Part shown: piece after piece, positions 27,107 through 36,729 of the stretch
Numbering within the stretch: position 1 is the first letter of the stretch
Layout of the letters: each line of letters starts with the position of its first letter
Assembly (NCBI GenBank): GCA_014204635.1
Contig: JACHLS010000007.1
Coordinates: forward strand, 62,001 to 126,000
DNA length: 64,000 nucleotides
Source of the DNA: Sporosarcina luteola
GTDB lineage: Bacteria; Bacillota; Bacilli; Bacillales_A; Planococcaceae
Reading direction: 5' to 3'
Program-made: the position numbers and the translations under genes
Notes under the pieces: generated by a model
What the model was told of the DNA's origin: nothing
What the model saw: the letters and a program-made list of their open reading frames with translations, nothing else
Database searches by the model: none

Positions 27107-27619
27107 ATGTCCAGTGAACAATGGTTTAATGATTTCTTCGATGCTGTCTATAGTTACATCTTCATGCTCGTGAAAGATATCCATACTGCGGAAGACTTGA
27201 CCCAGGATACGTTTATGAAGGTCATTGCAAATGAACATCAATTTAATGGTGGCTCCTCCATCAAAACTTGGATTTTTCGTATCGCATATACGACAACAAT
27301 GAGTTATTTTCGAAAGAAAAGGCCGCTTACATCTTTATTTGATCTTCCTATCCAGAGCCATAAATATGAACCATCCTCTGAAGAAATCGTCCTTCTCAAC
27401 TCACAGCAAACCCAATTTTACGAGGCACTGCGCCAATTGAAGCCAAGCTACCAGCACGTGATCGTCCTGCGCAAAATACAAGAGTTTTCCACCAAAGAAA
27501 CATCCCTCATCCTGAATTGTTCGGAAGGAAAAGTGAAGATGAGATTATCAAGGGCGCTGGCGGCATTTAAGAACGAATTAGAGAAAGGCGGGTTTACGAA
27601 TGAAACACTTATCAGATGA
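27107..27619 (+). CDS. ECF-type RNA polymerase sigma factor
   Basis: A 170-residue sigma factor. Region 2 has TAEDLTQDTFMKVIAN and SIKTWIFRIAYTTTMSYFRK; region 4 is LKPSYQHVIVLRKIQEFSTK with a helix-turn-helix ending KVKMRLSRAL. ATG 27107 follows AGAGAGGTG at 27092-27100. A CGTCTA element about 30 bp upstream of the ribosome site could be an ECF-type -10. It overlaps the next gene by 20 bp. Confidence 0.9.
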   Translation: MSSEQWFNDFFDAVYSYIFMLVKDIHTAEDLTQDTFMKVIANEHQFNGGSSIKTWIFRIAYTTTMSYFRKKRPLTSLFDLPIQSHKYEPSSEEIVLLNSQQTQFYEALRQLKPSYQHVIVLRKIQEFSTKETSLILNCSEGKVKMRLSRALAAFKNELEKGGFTNETLIR

Positions 27620-28436
27620 TGAGCTTTCAAAAGAACTAAAACAGCTCGGAAAAGCTTTTGCACCCAGTTCTGAGCAACGAGAGAATGTACAGCGCCTATT
27701 GTTTCATCCTTCTCGTTCTAACAGGACATTTCGCCAACGTTCATTGCTTCCCTCCATCGTTTCGCTGATAGTCCTTTGCTCTGTATGTGCGGGACTCTAT
27801 GTTGGTTATTCTGGTTCATCACTAAATGGCATTAAATATTCCACTCGAATGTACATGGATCAGGCAGGAACGATTACAGACAAGGTTACACCGAGACGGC
27901 TCGAATCAGCTCAACAAACGGAGCATACATTTTTGATTGATTGGGGCTCTGACGCAATGGATAGTGGAGACCATGATTTCGATACTTTCTATCATGGGCA
28001 ACTTGTCGTTTCACCAGACACAAGCAACTTAGAACGCGGGCAGGCCGTCTATTATCATATGCCTCCATCTGTCACTGCAAAAAATCCAGCCATTCCTGAG
28101 AAGTACATTGGAAGAGTGGTCGGGTTGCCCGGTGAGATGGTCGAAATCAAAAACGGCCAAGTGTATATTGACGGCAAACGACTTGATGCATTTTATGGAA
28201 AAGCAACAAGACGCGGCATGGGAGAGGATGACTATTTCGCAAATACACCTCGTAATGCTATTGCGGATGAACAATCGACTAGGGAGTATTTCAACATGAA
28301 TTTGGCACCAGTGACTGTTCCAGACAATTCTGTGTACCTTCTCGTTGATCAATGGTGGCGAGGCTTGGACAGCCGGGATTTTGGTTCTTTGCCGATACAG
28401 GAAATAGAAGGAGTTATTATCGGCTATGAAGAATAG
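27600..28436 (+). CDS. Membrane protein with degenerate signal-peptidase I (S26) domain, probable anti-sigma partner
   Basis: A 278-residue protein. Residues 1-48 are cytoplasmic, 49-70 form one TM helix, and the outside part (about 110-278) follows the signal peptidase I pattern: GSDAMDSGDHDF where SMEPT stands, ERGQAVYY, GRVVGLPGEMVEI at 171-183, VPDNSVYLLVDQ and LDSRDFG. The catalytic Ser motif is altered and the usual Lys in KRVIGLPGD is Gly, so protease activity is doubtful. The gene overlaps the sigma gene by 20 bp, so the N-terminus likely holds the sigma factor and the outer domain senses a signal. Confidence 0.75.
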   Translation: MKHLSDDELSKELKQLGKAFAPSSEQRENVQRLLFHPSRSNRTFRQRSLLPSIVSLIVLCSVCAGLYVGYSGSSLNGIKYSTRMYMDQAGTITDKVTPRRLESAQQTEHTFLIDWGSDAMDSGDHDFDTFYHGQLVVSPDTSNLERGQAVYYHMPPSVTAKNPAIPEKYIGRVVGLPGEMVEIKNGQVYIDGKRLDAFYGKATRRGMGEDDYFANTPRNAIADEQSTREYFNMNLAPVTVPDNSVYLLVDQWWRGLDSRDFGSLPIQEIEGVIIGYEE

Positions 28437-28472
28437 GCTAATAGGATTGATAACGTAAGGGAGAGGCCATGA

Positions 28473-28805
28473 ATGAAACTCTATTCAATCAAACTTTTGC
28501 TTGAATCCACCGTCGTGCCAAATGAATATAATTCTAAAACGTTCGAGGAAACGATTGTATTGCTGCGGTCTACGAGCCGAGAGGACATTGAATCCAAAAT
28601 TCGCAATCATTTTGTTGATGACACATATGAAAATGCTTTAGGCGGACAGACGACCTGGCGTTTCGTCACCATTTTAGATGTATTTGAACTAGTGGACGTC
28701 TTTGAAGGTGATGTTGATTTCAAAGAAGTATATTGCCGTTTCTTGCCGTTCGATGAGCTGATTACCGCAGAAGAAGTCATCGCTTTGTATTCATTGAATA
28801 AATAA
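28473..28805 (+). CDS. DUF4288 protein
   Basis: A 110-residue acidic protein beginning MKLYSIKLLLES with a QTTWRFVTILDVFEL segment, matching DUF4288. Members are small cytoplasmic proteins of unknown function. It starts 36 bp after the preceding gene and is likely in the same transcript; a strong hairpin follows. Confidence 0.75.
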   Translation: MKLYSIKLLLESTVVPNEYNSKTFEETIVLLRSTSREDIESKIRNHFVDDTYENALGGQTTWRFVTILDVFELVDVFEGDVDFKEVYCRFLPFDELITAEEVIALYSLNK

Positions 28806-28815
28806 TAAAAACATT

Positions 28816-28848
28816 AAGGCACTTGGGACATAACCCAAGTGCCTTCTC
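28816..28848. terminator. Bidirectional terminator between DUF4288 and yfhO
   Basis: AAGGCACTTGGG (28816-28827) pairs perfectly with CCCAAGTGCCTT (28834-28845). It separates two convergent genes. Confidence 0.88.
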
Positions 28849-28851
28849 ATC

Positions 28852-31467
28852 TCATCTCACTCCTTTTCGTCTCCAATACACTATCCCCACCAACAAAAAT
28901 GCCGTGAAGCCCGCCATTGCCCAAGATGCTGCAAAAAAGGGAGGATAGTACGTCAGCTCAATCTCATTCAATCCGTCTTCTAATTCCAGCCCTGTAAAGG
29001 CATAGTTTGCACGGAGGATCTCCTGTTTTGTTCCATTTACTTTCGCCGTCCAGCCACGCTCATATGGAATTGGCAGTACAATATACGAGTCACTCTCGGT
29101 ATGATTCACCTTCACATGAGCATGATGTCCGCTCCATGTGACAGAGGCTGGGGGCATGGCATCGCTCTGTTTTTTCATTTCTTTCAAGAGCGCATAGTCT
29201 TCTGTAAACAGTGCAAAATCTCGTAGATCATATTTGCCTTTCGGGACGCGAATGCGGATGCGCTCCTCCGCAGGCACTCGGATCGTCAATTCATTCACAT
29301 TCGTCCGGTATATGGAATCGTTTTTCTTCCGTTCCGTTACAAAGTCATTGACTGCCAGCATATAGTCTCTGTCATTTTTCTTCCGTTGAATGAAAAACGA
29401 TAGAAACACATCCTCCTTTAGCAGGTCCGACTCATTCATGATAATATCCAGGCCACCTATCTCTTCTGTCACGTTCAGCACGCCGTCTACATACGTTCCC
29501 GCAACCGGTTCCAACGCGGCTTCGTCCATCAAGTTCTCCACTTCTGAAGGAGTCGCTCTTTCTCGGTCGACATCCTCCAGTACAATGCCTTGCAACATCG
29601 CTCGCTCCTTCGCAAGAGCAGAGAGCCCTTCCAAATCGCGTTCTTGGAATAAAACCGAAGTCGTCCGCACGAATGGCAATTTATACTCATTCTGATAAGC
29701 CACGTACTCACCTTCTTGGGCAATCTCCTTAAAGCCGAACGGGACAAGCTTCTCTTCCCCTCTTTTCCGAATCACATAGGTACCGTTCAACATCGCATAT
29801 AGATTGGCACGGTCTCCTAGAGAGGCATAGCGGCTTACACTTTCCCGCCTCATATCAACGGAAAGGTCATCTAAATAAAAATACAACAGATGTTTATTTA
29901 AAATGCTCGAATAGACACTCATCCCATTGAAATCTTGAACAATCGGTGTGTTGTTCCGCGTGTCAACCATCCAATCGATACGCGCCTGCGGATCATCCTC
30001 CATCTCCTGCAGTTTGCGAATCAATTTTCGTTGATCGACTCCGTAGTATTCTTCGCTTTCCATGTATTCCCGTGTAATGCCATACTCGGGTCCTTTATTT
30101 TTTCCCTTGTCCCGATATGTCAATTTCTCCTGCTGAAACATATTTGCCGTAAGCAGCGTCGAGAAAATCAAAAAGCCGGTCACCATCCAAAATGCCCAGC
30201 GCTGTTTTCTCATGACATACAGTAGCAAAATCGCCATTGTCACAGCAGCACAGATAATTAAATACGATTCATAAAACTTCATTTTCAACTTCGGATCGGC
30301 AATAAAAAACAGCCCATACAAGGCAGTGCTTGCAACGATGGCAATCAAAAGATCCCGCCACCTGACAAGTTTCAAATGATGCAAAGCCGCTCCCGCCACA
30401 CCGCCTGCTGCAAGCGCCAGGAAGTGTTCCCACCTATATTGAGGCGCCGACAGCCCGTTGAAGAGACTCCCAACCATCGGACTGTAATGCAAAATGCACA
30501 ACGTAATCGTCAAGACAGCAAAAAAGCGGAATGCCCGTTTTTTGTAAAGTGGAACGATGAATAAACAGAGCAGGACAAACGCCGGCAGAATGACAAGCCG
30601 ACCGTGCAGCAGCAAATTATCGACCGGTCCGATGAGTGGAATCGCATCTTCAAAGGACGGTCGGTAATTGTTCAAATAGCCGTAAACCGACGGGATGAAA
30701 AACGGGGCGCTGAACCCGGCCCCCGCCAATCCGCCGAACAGAAACAGCTGAATCTGCTTCCCCTTCTTCGTTTCCTCTAAAAAGAGCGGGAACAACCAGC
30801 GGAACAAGATATAAATGCCCGCAATCAAAAAATTGACATACGCAAAATAAAAATTGTCAATCATGTTCAAAGCGACCGCTGCAATAAACCAGCGCACTTT
30901 CCCGTCCCGCATGATAGACTCCACGCCAATCAAGAGAAGTGGCAGGAATAACATCGCATCGGCGAAAAACTCCCAATACGTCACATGGCGGAAATACATG
31001 ACGCACGTTCCGTACAGTGCCGCCGCGACGAATGCGGGAAGCATAGCAAAACGGATTTTTCTGAAATAATATGTAGTCAATGCGAGAATGCATGTCATCC
31101 GTAAAATACTGACGACGAGTATGATATTTGCCCAGTAAAAAAGGCTCGGCGAAGAAATCCATCCTATCTTTTCAAGAAGGAATGTCATCAGAACTGTCAC
31201 ATAGAAAACGAGCGATGTTGAAAAATAATACCCCAACTGCGAAAAGACGCCTCCGCCAAGTCCGAAGCTCTCCGAATAGAAAAACTCGCCTTCCGTAAAT
31301 AAGTTATATAGAAAATATTTAAACGGAATCATCTGCGAAAGTCCGTCATTGAGTCCCGTCATATACCTATCTTGAAAAAACTCCGTCAGGAAAAAGAGAT
31401 GACTGAGGATGGCCACCGCAAGGCAAGCCATCCCAAGGAACAATGTCCGCTGTTTAATACCCGTCAT
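28852..31467 (-). CDS. yfhO: YfhO family membrane glycosyltransferase (LTA glycosylation)
   Basis: An 871-residue protein with about 13 TM helices in the N-terminal half, an extracellular region of about 330 residues and a final TM helix, the GT-C-like YfhO pattern. In B. subtilis YfhO transfers GlcNAc from a lipid carrier to lipoteichoic acid, acting with CsbB and GtcA. Here all three are adjacent. ATG 31467 overlaps the gtcA stop as ATGA, so the longer reading frame upstream is not used. Confidence 0.87.
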   Translation of the reverse strand: MTGIKQRTLFLGMACLAVAILSHLFFLTEFFQDRYMTGLNDGLSQMIPFKYFLYNLFTEGEFFYSESFGLGGGVFSQLGYYFSTSLVFYVTVLMTFLLEKIGWISSPSLFYWANIILVVSILRMTCILALTTYYFRKIRFAMLPAFVAAALYGTCVMYFRHVTYWEFFADAMLFLPLLLIGVESIMRDGKVRWFIAAVALNMIDNFYFAYVNFLIAGIYILFRWLFPLFLEETKKGKQIQLFLFGGLAGAGFSAPFFIPSVYGYLNNYRPSFEDAIPLIGPVDNLLLHGRLVILPAFVLLCLFIVPLYKKRAFRFFAVLTITLCILHYSPMVGSLFNGLSAPQYRWEHFLALAAGGVAGAALHHLKLVRWRDLLIAIVASTALYGLFFIADPKLKMKFYESYLIICAAVTMAILLLYVMRKQRWAFWMVTGFLIFSTLLTANMFQQEKLTYRDKGKNKGPEYGITREYMESEEYYGVDQRKLIRKLQEMEDDPQARIDWMVDTRNNTPIVQDFNGMSVYSSILNKHLLYFYLDDLSVDMRRESVSRYASLGDRANLYAMLNGTYVIRKRGEEKLVPFGFKEIAQEGEYVAYQNEYKLPFVRTTSVLFQERDLEGLSALAKERAMLQGIVLEDVDRERATPSEVENLMDEAALEPVAGTYVDGVLNVTEEIGGLDIIMNESDLLKEDVFLSFFIQRKKNDRDYMLAVNDFVTERKKNDSIYRTNVNELTIRVPAEERIRIRVPKGKYDLRDFALFTEDYALLKEMKKQSDAMPPASVTWSGHHAHVKVNHTESDSYIVLPIPYERGWTAKVNGTKQEILRANYAFTGLELEDGLNEIELTYYPPFFAASWAMAGFTAFLLVGIVYWRRKGVR

Positions 31468-31850
31468 GCTGCCTTCAACACCTTCCCTGTCACAACGAAT
31501 GTACTCGGCACCGTCACAAATAAAGCTGCAATCGGAGCCGCACTGCTGTTCACACCAAACCATTCCACTAGTACAAATAACAGGATGAATGTGACGGATA
31601 CGTTGACGGCCTGTGTCAGTGGGAAACGGGCAAACCTTGCCCACGTCGGTTTCACTTCATATGTCACATAGCAGTTCAGAAAGAAGGAACCAATCACGCT
31701 TATGACGACCGCCACCCAATGCGCCGCGACATACGGTGCATGGGCGAGATGCAGACCGGCCAAGTAAAGGGCATAGTATACACCTGTATTCACAATACCG
31801 ATGAGCGCAAATTTATTAAATTCATGAGTGATGAATCGTCGCATGGACAT
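31464..31850 (-). CDS. gtcA: GtrA/GtcA family lipid-sugar flippase
   Basis: A 128-residue protein with four TM helices and the family FALIGIVNTGVYYALY start and SFFLNCYVTYEV middle motif. GtrA-type proteins are proposed to flip undecaprenyl-phosphate-sugar across the membrane. It overlaps csbB by 29 bp and yfhO by 4 bp, so the three products are made together. Confidence 0.92.
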   Translation of the reverse strand: MSMRRFITHEFNKFALIGIVNTGVYYALYLAGLHLAHAPYVAAHWVAVVISVIGSFFLNCYVTYEVKPTWARFARFPLTQAVNVSVTFILLFVLVEWFGVNSSAAPIAALFVTVPSTFVVTGKVLKAA

Positions 31851-32793
31851 CCCGTTTCCCTTTCATTTCCGTACTGGACTGGCCGACCAAGTAATGCGGC
31901 CGTTTCTTTGTTTCATTGTAAATCCGCCCGACATACTCCCCAATGATGCCTAACGATACGAGCTGCACGCCTCCAAGAAACAGGACAGATGAGATGGTCG
32001 TAAAATAACCTGGCACATCAATGCCATTCTTGAAAATGCCGAGCAGGGTAATTGCGATATAAAGCAGAGCCGCCCCTAGCGAAAGCAACCCCATGTAAAA
32101 GCAGAGACGGAGCGGTTTCGTATTAAAGGAGACGATGCCATCGATCGCATAATTGAGCAGTTTCCCGAACGACCATTTCGTCTCGCCGTGCTGCCTCACG
32201 ACATTTTCGTACGTAATCGTCTTCTGTTCCAGACCGATCCATGCATACAATCCTTTTGAAAAACGGTTGCTCTCGCTCAATAAAAGAAGGGAATCAACAG
32301 CCTTCCTGCTGAGCAGCCGGAAATCCCCCTCCCCGTCGCTCAGGCGTACATCGATGGCTTGATTGACGAGACGATAATAGGAACTCGACAGGAAGGAACG
32401 GACTTTCGAGTCCCCTTTGCGGTTCCGTTTCGCCACGACTTGATGATAGCCCTCCTCAAAACCTTGCAACAATTCGGGAATTAAGGAAGGAGGATGCTGC
32501 AGATCGGCGTCCATCATAATGACGGCCTGCCCGTTTGCATGCTGTAAGCCTGCCAAAATGGCGGCCTCCTTCCCGAAGTTTCTCGTAAACGATACATACT
32601 CGGCCTCTGGATACGTGAGAAGTACACTTCGGATTTCATCCATTGTCCCGTCCGTGCTTCCATCATCAACGAACAACACTTCAAAACGGGCCTGCTGATG
32701 ACGCATTTCTTTTGCAATGGCATCCATGACCGCGGCAATATTCCCCGCTTCATTGTAAGAAGGGATAACGAACGAAATCATCAGCTGCTCCAT
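31822..32793 (-). CDS. csbB: Polyprenyl-phosphate glycosyltransferase (GT2, CsbB/GtrB-like)
   Basis: A 323-residue GT2 enzyme. The N-terminal catalytic domain has FVIPSYNEAGNI, FVDDGSTDGT, IMMDADLQHPP (DxD) and the late GETKWSFGKL. Two C-terminal TM helices (about 230-300) anchor it. It should load a sugar, probably GlcNAc, on undecaprenyl phosphate. Its ATG immediately follows the phosphodiesterase stop with no gap. Confidence 0.92.
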   Translation of the reverse strand: MEQLMISFVIPSYNEAGNIAAVMDAIAKEMRHQQARFEVLFVDDGSTDGTMDEIRSVLLTYPEAEYVSFTRNFGKEAAILAGLQHANGQAVIMMDADLQHPPSLIPELLQGFEEGYHQVVAKRNRKGDSKVRSFLSSSYYRLVNQAIDVRLSDGEGDFRLLSRKAVDSLLLLSESNRFSKGLYAWIGLEQKTITYENVVRQHGETKWSFGKLLNYAIDGIVSFNTKPLRLCFYMGLLSLGAALLYIAITLLGIFKNGIDVPGYFTTISSVLFLGGVQLVSLGIIGEYVGRIYNETKKRPHYLVGQSSTEMKGKRDVHATIHHS

Positions 32794-33528
32794 TTAGACA
32801 CCTACTTTCTCTTGCTGAGTTACAAGTCGTTCTGGGTGATTGGTTGTAATGACGAGTGAATCGGAAAGATTCTTCAACCGCTCTTGATCCTCCGCCGTGT
32901 CGACTGTCCATACACCGAGTTCGATTCCCAGCGGCTGCACCGCCTCCACTATTTCTTTCGTCAAGAACTCATGATGCATACCGATATAACTCGCCCTAAC
33001 TTGTCTGACCTGCTCGGCTATCAAAGTTGGCAAGCCAAGAAAGAGGGGGCCAACAGCAATGGACGGGTCGAGAGCTTTCACTTGTTGCAACGACATGTGA
33101 TCAAAAGAAATGACGAGTACTTCCTCCGTCATGCCATGCCGTTGAATCAGCTCTACTACATTCTCTTCCAACCCAGCGTAATAACCGGCTTTCTGTTTTA
33201 GTTCAACTAACAGGCGCTTCCTTCCCTTCGCAAGCAACAGGACATCCTCTAAAGTTGGAATCCGCTCATACGCAAAGCGCCCGTTAAACCAGTACCCTGC
33301 ATCAAGCTGTTGCAACTCTTCGACAGTGTGATCCCCGACCAGCCCGCTTCCATCCGTCGTCCGCTCCAGCGTAAAATCATGAATGACCACCGGTACGCCG
33401 TCCTTCGACAAATGCACGTCCAACTCTATCGCTTCCACCGTATCGTTCCCGAGCGCCATCATGATAGCAGCCATCGTATTCTCAGGCGCCCTGCCCGACC
33501 ATCCCCGATGTGCAACCAATCTTCGCAT
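32794..33528 (-). CDS. Glycerophosphodiester phosphodiesterase
   Basis: A 244-residue GDPD. Catalytic and metal residues are visible in HRGWSGRAPENT, ELDVHLSKDGVPVVIHD and VELKQK. It hydrolyses glycerophosphodiesters to glycerol-3-phosphate; no signal peptide is seen, so it acts inside the cell. ATG 33528 follows AAAAGGGG. It is adjacent to csbB-gtcA-yfhO and downstream of the ugp genes, linking uptake, hydrolysis and teichoic-acid modification. Confidence 0.92.
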   Translation of the reverse strand: MRRLVAHRGWSGRAPENTMAAIMMALGNDTVEAIELDVHLSKDGVPVVIHDFTLERTTDGSGLVGDHTVEELQQLDAGYWFNGRFAYERIPTLEDVLLLAKGRKRLLVELKQKAGYYAGLEENVVELIQRHGMTEEVLVISFDHMSLQQVKALDPSIAVGPLFLGLPTLIAEQVRQVRASYIGMHHEFLTKEIVEAVQPLGIELGVWTVDTAEDQERLKNLSDSLVITTNHPERLVTQQEKVGV

Positions 33529-33722
33529 ATCAAAACCCCTTTTCGGATGTAAATTAAGTGCCGATCCACAAACTAGCAGTGCCAAATATCAACCTCACGA
33601 CAATTCGTAAACAAGGACTTCCTTTATTTAGATGACCATCCCAAAAGCAAACCTATGAATGGTCAAAAGCACTCCGCGCGTCAGTGGACTGGCTTTATTT
33701 CAAACCAAATCCCCGCGCCCGC

Positions 33723-33905
33723 GCATTAACCCAATGCAACCGCGCATTAACCAACCGCAACCGCGCATAACTCAACGGCTACCGAGCATAAACACAACAC
33801 AACCACGCATTAACCAACACAACCGCGCATTAACCAACACAACAGCGCATAACCCAACACAACCGCGCATTAACCCAACGCAACCGCGCATAAACCAAAA
33901 CCCAG
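33723..33905. repeat. Repeat array C: nine units of 20-21 nt with a GCATTAACC-like core
   Basis: GCAT recurs at 33723, 33744, 33765, 33786, 33807, 33827, 33847, 33867 and 33888 (steps of 21,21,21,21,20,20,20,21). Each unit is close to GCGCATTAACCCAACACAACC. Short chance frames cross it but none is gene-like. It lies between the glycerophosphodiesterase start and the ugpE stop. Confidence 0.93.
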
Positions 33906-33911
33906 TTTTCC

Positions 33912-34736
33912 TCACTTCACCCCGGTATACACGAAAGCACGGATGATTTGCCGTTGGGCGAAGAAGAACACGAACAGGATGGGCACAACGAGAATGAGAT
34001 TGCCGGCCATCAATATATTCCAAGCAACGCCGCCATCTACCTCACGCAGTTTCGATATGCCGAGCGGCAATGTTCGGGAGGCATCTGTCGTCGTCATGAC
34101 GAGCGGCCAAAAGTAGTCATTCCAATGGGCGATAAAGCTGAACATCGCAAACGTGATTAACACAGGCTTTGCCATGGGCACCATGATCTTCATAATAATT
34201 TGCCATTCGCTCGCCTGGTCCAGACGGGCGGCCTCCAGCAATTCCTCCGGCACTTGCTTGAATGACTGGCGCAACAGGAAAATACCGAACGCACTCGACG
34301 CAAATGGCAAGATGAGCGCCCATAATGAGTCGAGTAAGCCCCATGCGCTCATCTGCAAATAAACCGGCAAGAAAATGAGCTGCGTAGGTATCATCAACGT
34401 GACCATCGTTACCCCGAAGAAGAAATTGCTCCCTTTGAATTTATAACGGGCGAACGCATATGCCGCCGGAATGATCGTTGCAAATTGCAAAACCAGAATG
34501 CCGAGCGCCACAATGGTGCTGTTTAAAAAATATTTTAGGAACGGGCCGGAATTCCAGGCCTTTGAAAAATTTTCCCATAGAAGATTATTCGGAATCCATT
34601 TGGGCGGAAACACCATTGTCTCGCCTAATGTCTTAAACGAGGTGGAAATCATCCAGACGAACGGCAACGCGAATATCGTAATGAGCAACAGCAAGCCGAT
34701 GCCATTTAGGATTTTCCATAGAGGATTCTTTTTCAT
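33912..34736 (-). CDS. ugpE: Carbohydrate/glycerol-3-phosphate ABC permease (UgpE-like)
   Basis: A 274-residue permease of the MalG/UgpE type with six TM helices and the EAA loop EELLEAARLDQASEWQIIMK near residue 165. It partners UgpA. It is the last gene of ugpB-HAD-ugpC-ugpA-ugpE, starting 15 bp after ugpA. Confidence 0.88.
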   Translation of the reverse strand: MKKNPLWKILNGIGLLLLITIFALPFVWMISTSFKTLGETMVFPPKWIPNNLLWENFSKAWNSGPFLKYFLNSTIVALGILVLQFATIIPAAYAFARYKFKGSNFFFGVTMVTLMIPTQLIFLPVYLQMSAWGLLDSLWALILPFASSAFGIFLLRQSFKQVPEELLEAARLDQASEWQIIMKIMVPMAKPVLITFAMFSFIAHWNDYFWPLVMTTTDASRTLPLGISKLREVDGGVAWNILMAGNLILVVPILFVFFFAQRQIIRAFVYTGVK

Positions 34737-34751
34737 CTGTTTCCTGCCCCC

Positions 34752-35621
34752 TTATTGGTAATGAACTTTCCGGGACAACAGCCGGAAATACAGTATGGTA
34801 AAGACTCCAATGATGCCAAGCAGTAAAACTCCTGCGGTCGATGCATAACCGATTTTGAAAAAGCGGAAGCCATTTTCGTAAATGTAATAGACAATCGTGT
34901 TAGTCGAATTAATCGGTCCGCCCCCTGTCATGATGGCGATCGTTTCAAATACTTGGAATGAGCCGATTAGCCCGATAATTGTCAAGAAGAACAGGGTTGG
35001 TGACAGCATGGGCAACGTTAATTTTAAAAATGTCCGGACTTTGCTTGTATCATCCAGTGCAGCCGCCTCATAAATGTCCTGTGGAATGCTTTGCAGGCCG
35101 GCAATGAAAATGAGCGTGTAATACCCGATCCCTTTCCACACAGCCACGATTATAAGCGACAATAAAGAAGTTTTGGGATCTGTCAGCCAAGGCACATTTG
35201 TAATCCCGAATAAGTTCAGAAACCAGTTCAGCAGGCCATAGTCTGTATCCATCAACCACATCCACAGCATGGATATGGAAACAAGAGAAATGATATGTGG
35301 ACTGAAAATCGCACCTTGGACAAAGCCATACATCGTACCCTTTCGATTCAGCCATAGGGCCAGCATCAACGAGATACTGATTGTAAGAGACACGGTCAAC
35401 GCCGAATAAATGAATGTGTTTTGAAGCACCTGCATAAATTTGGCGTCCTTTAATAGCACCGCGAAGTTTTCAAAACCGACATAGTTTTTATCCGGGCTAA
35501 TAAAATTCCAGTCGTGGAAGCTTAAATAAATCATGTAGCCGATCGGATATAGGAAAAAGAGTGTGAACACCAGGATGGCTGGAAAAATCATAATGTACGG
35601 TCTTGCTTTACCTAAACTCAT
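34752..35621 (-). CDS. ugpA: Carbohydrate/glycerol-3-phosphate ABC permease (UgpA-like)
   Basis: A 289-residue permease of the MalF/UgpA type with six TM helices and an EAA loop IPQDIYEAAALDDTSKVRTF near residue 190. ATG 35621 follows a GGAGGAG site; the longer frame upstream runs inside ugpC and is not used. It is adjacent to ugpC (1 bp between). Confidence 0.88.
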   Translation of the reverse strand: MSLGKARPYIMIFPAILVFTLFFLYPIGYMIYLSFHDWNFISPDKNYVGFENFAVLLKDAKFMQVLQNTFIYSALTVSLTISISLMLALWLNRKGTMYGFVQGAIFSPHIISLVSISMLWMWLMDTDYGLLNWFLNLFGITNVPWLTDPKTSLLSLIIVAVWKGIGYYTLIFIAGLQSIPQDIYEAAALDDTSKVRTFLKLTLPMLSPTLFFLTIIGLIGSFQVFETIAIMTGGGPINSTNTIVYYIYENGFRFFKIGYASTAGVLLLGIIGVFTILYFRLLSRKVHYQ

Positions 35622-35622
35622 C

Positions 35623-36708
35623 TCAAGCTCCTCCGGCCATTGCCGGCTTCGGCGTTTCGATATTCTTGTCTCCCGCGGCACGGATCCGTTGTTCCTTCTC
35701 GTCAAAGAAATACAAATGATCAAACGGTATGGCGATGTACACTTTTTGTGTGTCCGTTATTGGTTCGGCAAAGCTTTTAATGTTCATTGTTCCCGCTTGA
35801 TTCACCACGGTATAGATTGTTTCTGCCCCAAGCGTCTCGGTCGTAATGATCTCACTTTTCATTACTAGATGATCTGGCATTTTCTCCATCTCAGCACTTA
35901 TATGGGCATGCTCTGGCTTGAAGCCTACGTAACGGACACATTCTAATAGACTTGGCAGGAAAATTTCCAGACGCTCCCTTTCCAAGATGTTCATTGCCGG
36001 TGTTCCGATAAACTCGGCCGTGAATACATTGTTCGGATCATGGTACATATTCATTGGAGAATCCACCTGCTGCACGACACCTTTATTCAAGAGAATGATC
36101 TGGTCGCCCATCGACATCGCTTCCACCTGGTCATGTGTCACATAAACAAATGTCGTACCAAGCCGCTTATGCAGCTGAATTAATTCACGCCTCATCTGTC
36201 CCCTCAGCTTTGCATCAAGGTTGGACAGCGGCTCATCTAAAATGAATACTTTCGGCTTCTTCACCATGGCGCGGGCTAACGCCACCCGTTGCCGCTGTCC
36301 GCCCGAAAGCTGCTGCGGCTTTTTGTCCAGGTGTTCTGTCAGTCCGACGATATCGCTAATTTCCTGAATCAATGCTTCCCGCTCCACCTTTGGAACCTTT
36401 TTATTGACCAATCCAAATTCAATATTTTTCCGCACGGTCATCGTCGGATACAAGGCGTAGTTTTGGAACACCATCGCAATATTCCGCTTCCCCGGCTCTA
36501 CATTCGTCACACATTGGTCGCCAATCCAAATATCACCGCTCGTCGGTGATTCCAAGCCCGCAATCATCCGGAGCGTCGTCGATTTTCCGCAGCCGGAAGG
36601 GCCGACAATCACCGTAAATGACCCATCCGCGATAGTCAGATCTAGATTCTTCACCACTTCGTCCTCATTGAATCGCTTCACTACATTCTCCAACCTGATT
36701 TCAGCCAT
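35623..36708 (-). CDS. ugpC: ABC transporter ATP-binding protein (UgpC/MsmX type)
   Basis: A 361-residue ATPase. Walker A is GPSGCGKST, the signature LSGGQRQRVALARAM, Walker B VFILDEPLSNLD, followed by a C-terminal OB/TOBE domain from about residue 235. This is the CUT1 sugar/G3P importer class. ATG 36708 fits AAAGGAG better than 36717. Confidence 0.92.
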   Translation of the reverse strand: MAEIRLENVVKRFNEDEVVKNLDLTIADGSFTVIVGPSGCGKSTTLRMIAGLESPTSGDIWIGDQCVTNVEPGKRNIAMVFQNYALYPTMTVRKNIEFGLVNKKVPKVEREALIQEISDIVGLTEHLDKKPQQLSGGQRQRVALARAMVKKPKVFILDEPLSNLDAKLRGQMRRELIQLHKRLGTTFVYVTHDQVEAMSMGDQIILLNKGVVQQVDSPMNMYHDPNNVFTAEFIGTPAMNILERERLEIFLPSLLECVRYVGFKPEHAHISAEMEKMPDHLVMKSEIITTETLGAETIYTVVNQAGTMNIKSFAEPITDTQKVYIAIPFDHLYFFDEKEQRIRAAGDKNIETPKPAMAGGA

Positions 36709-36729
36709 TCCGCTCATCTCCTTTACCGA

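Noticed and set aside
31468..31644. N-terminal extension of YfhO by 59 residues
   Set aside because: It overlaps gtcA in another frame. The ATGA overlap marks 31467 as the start.
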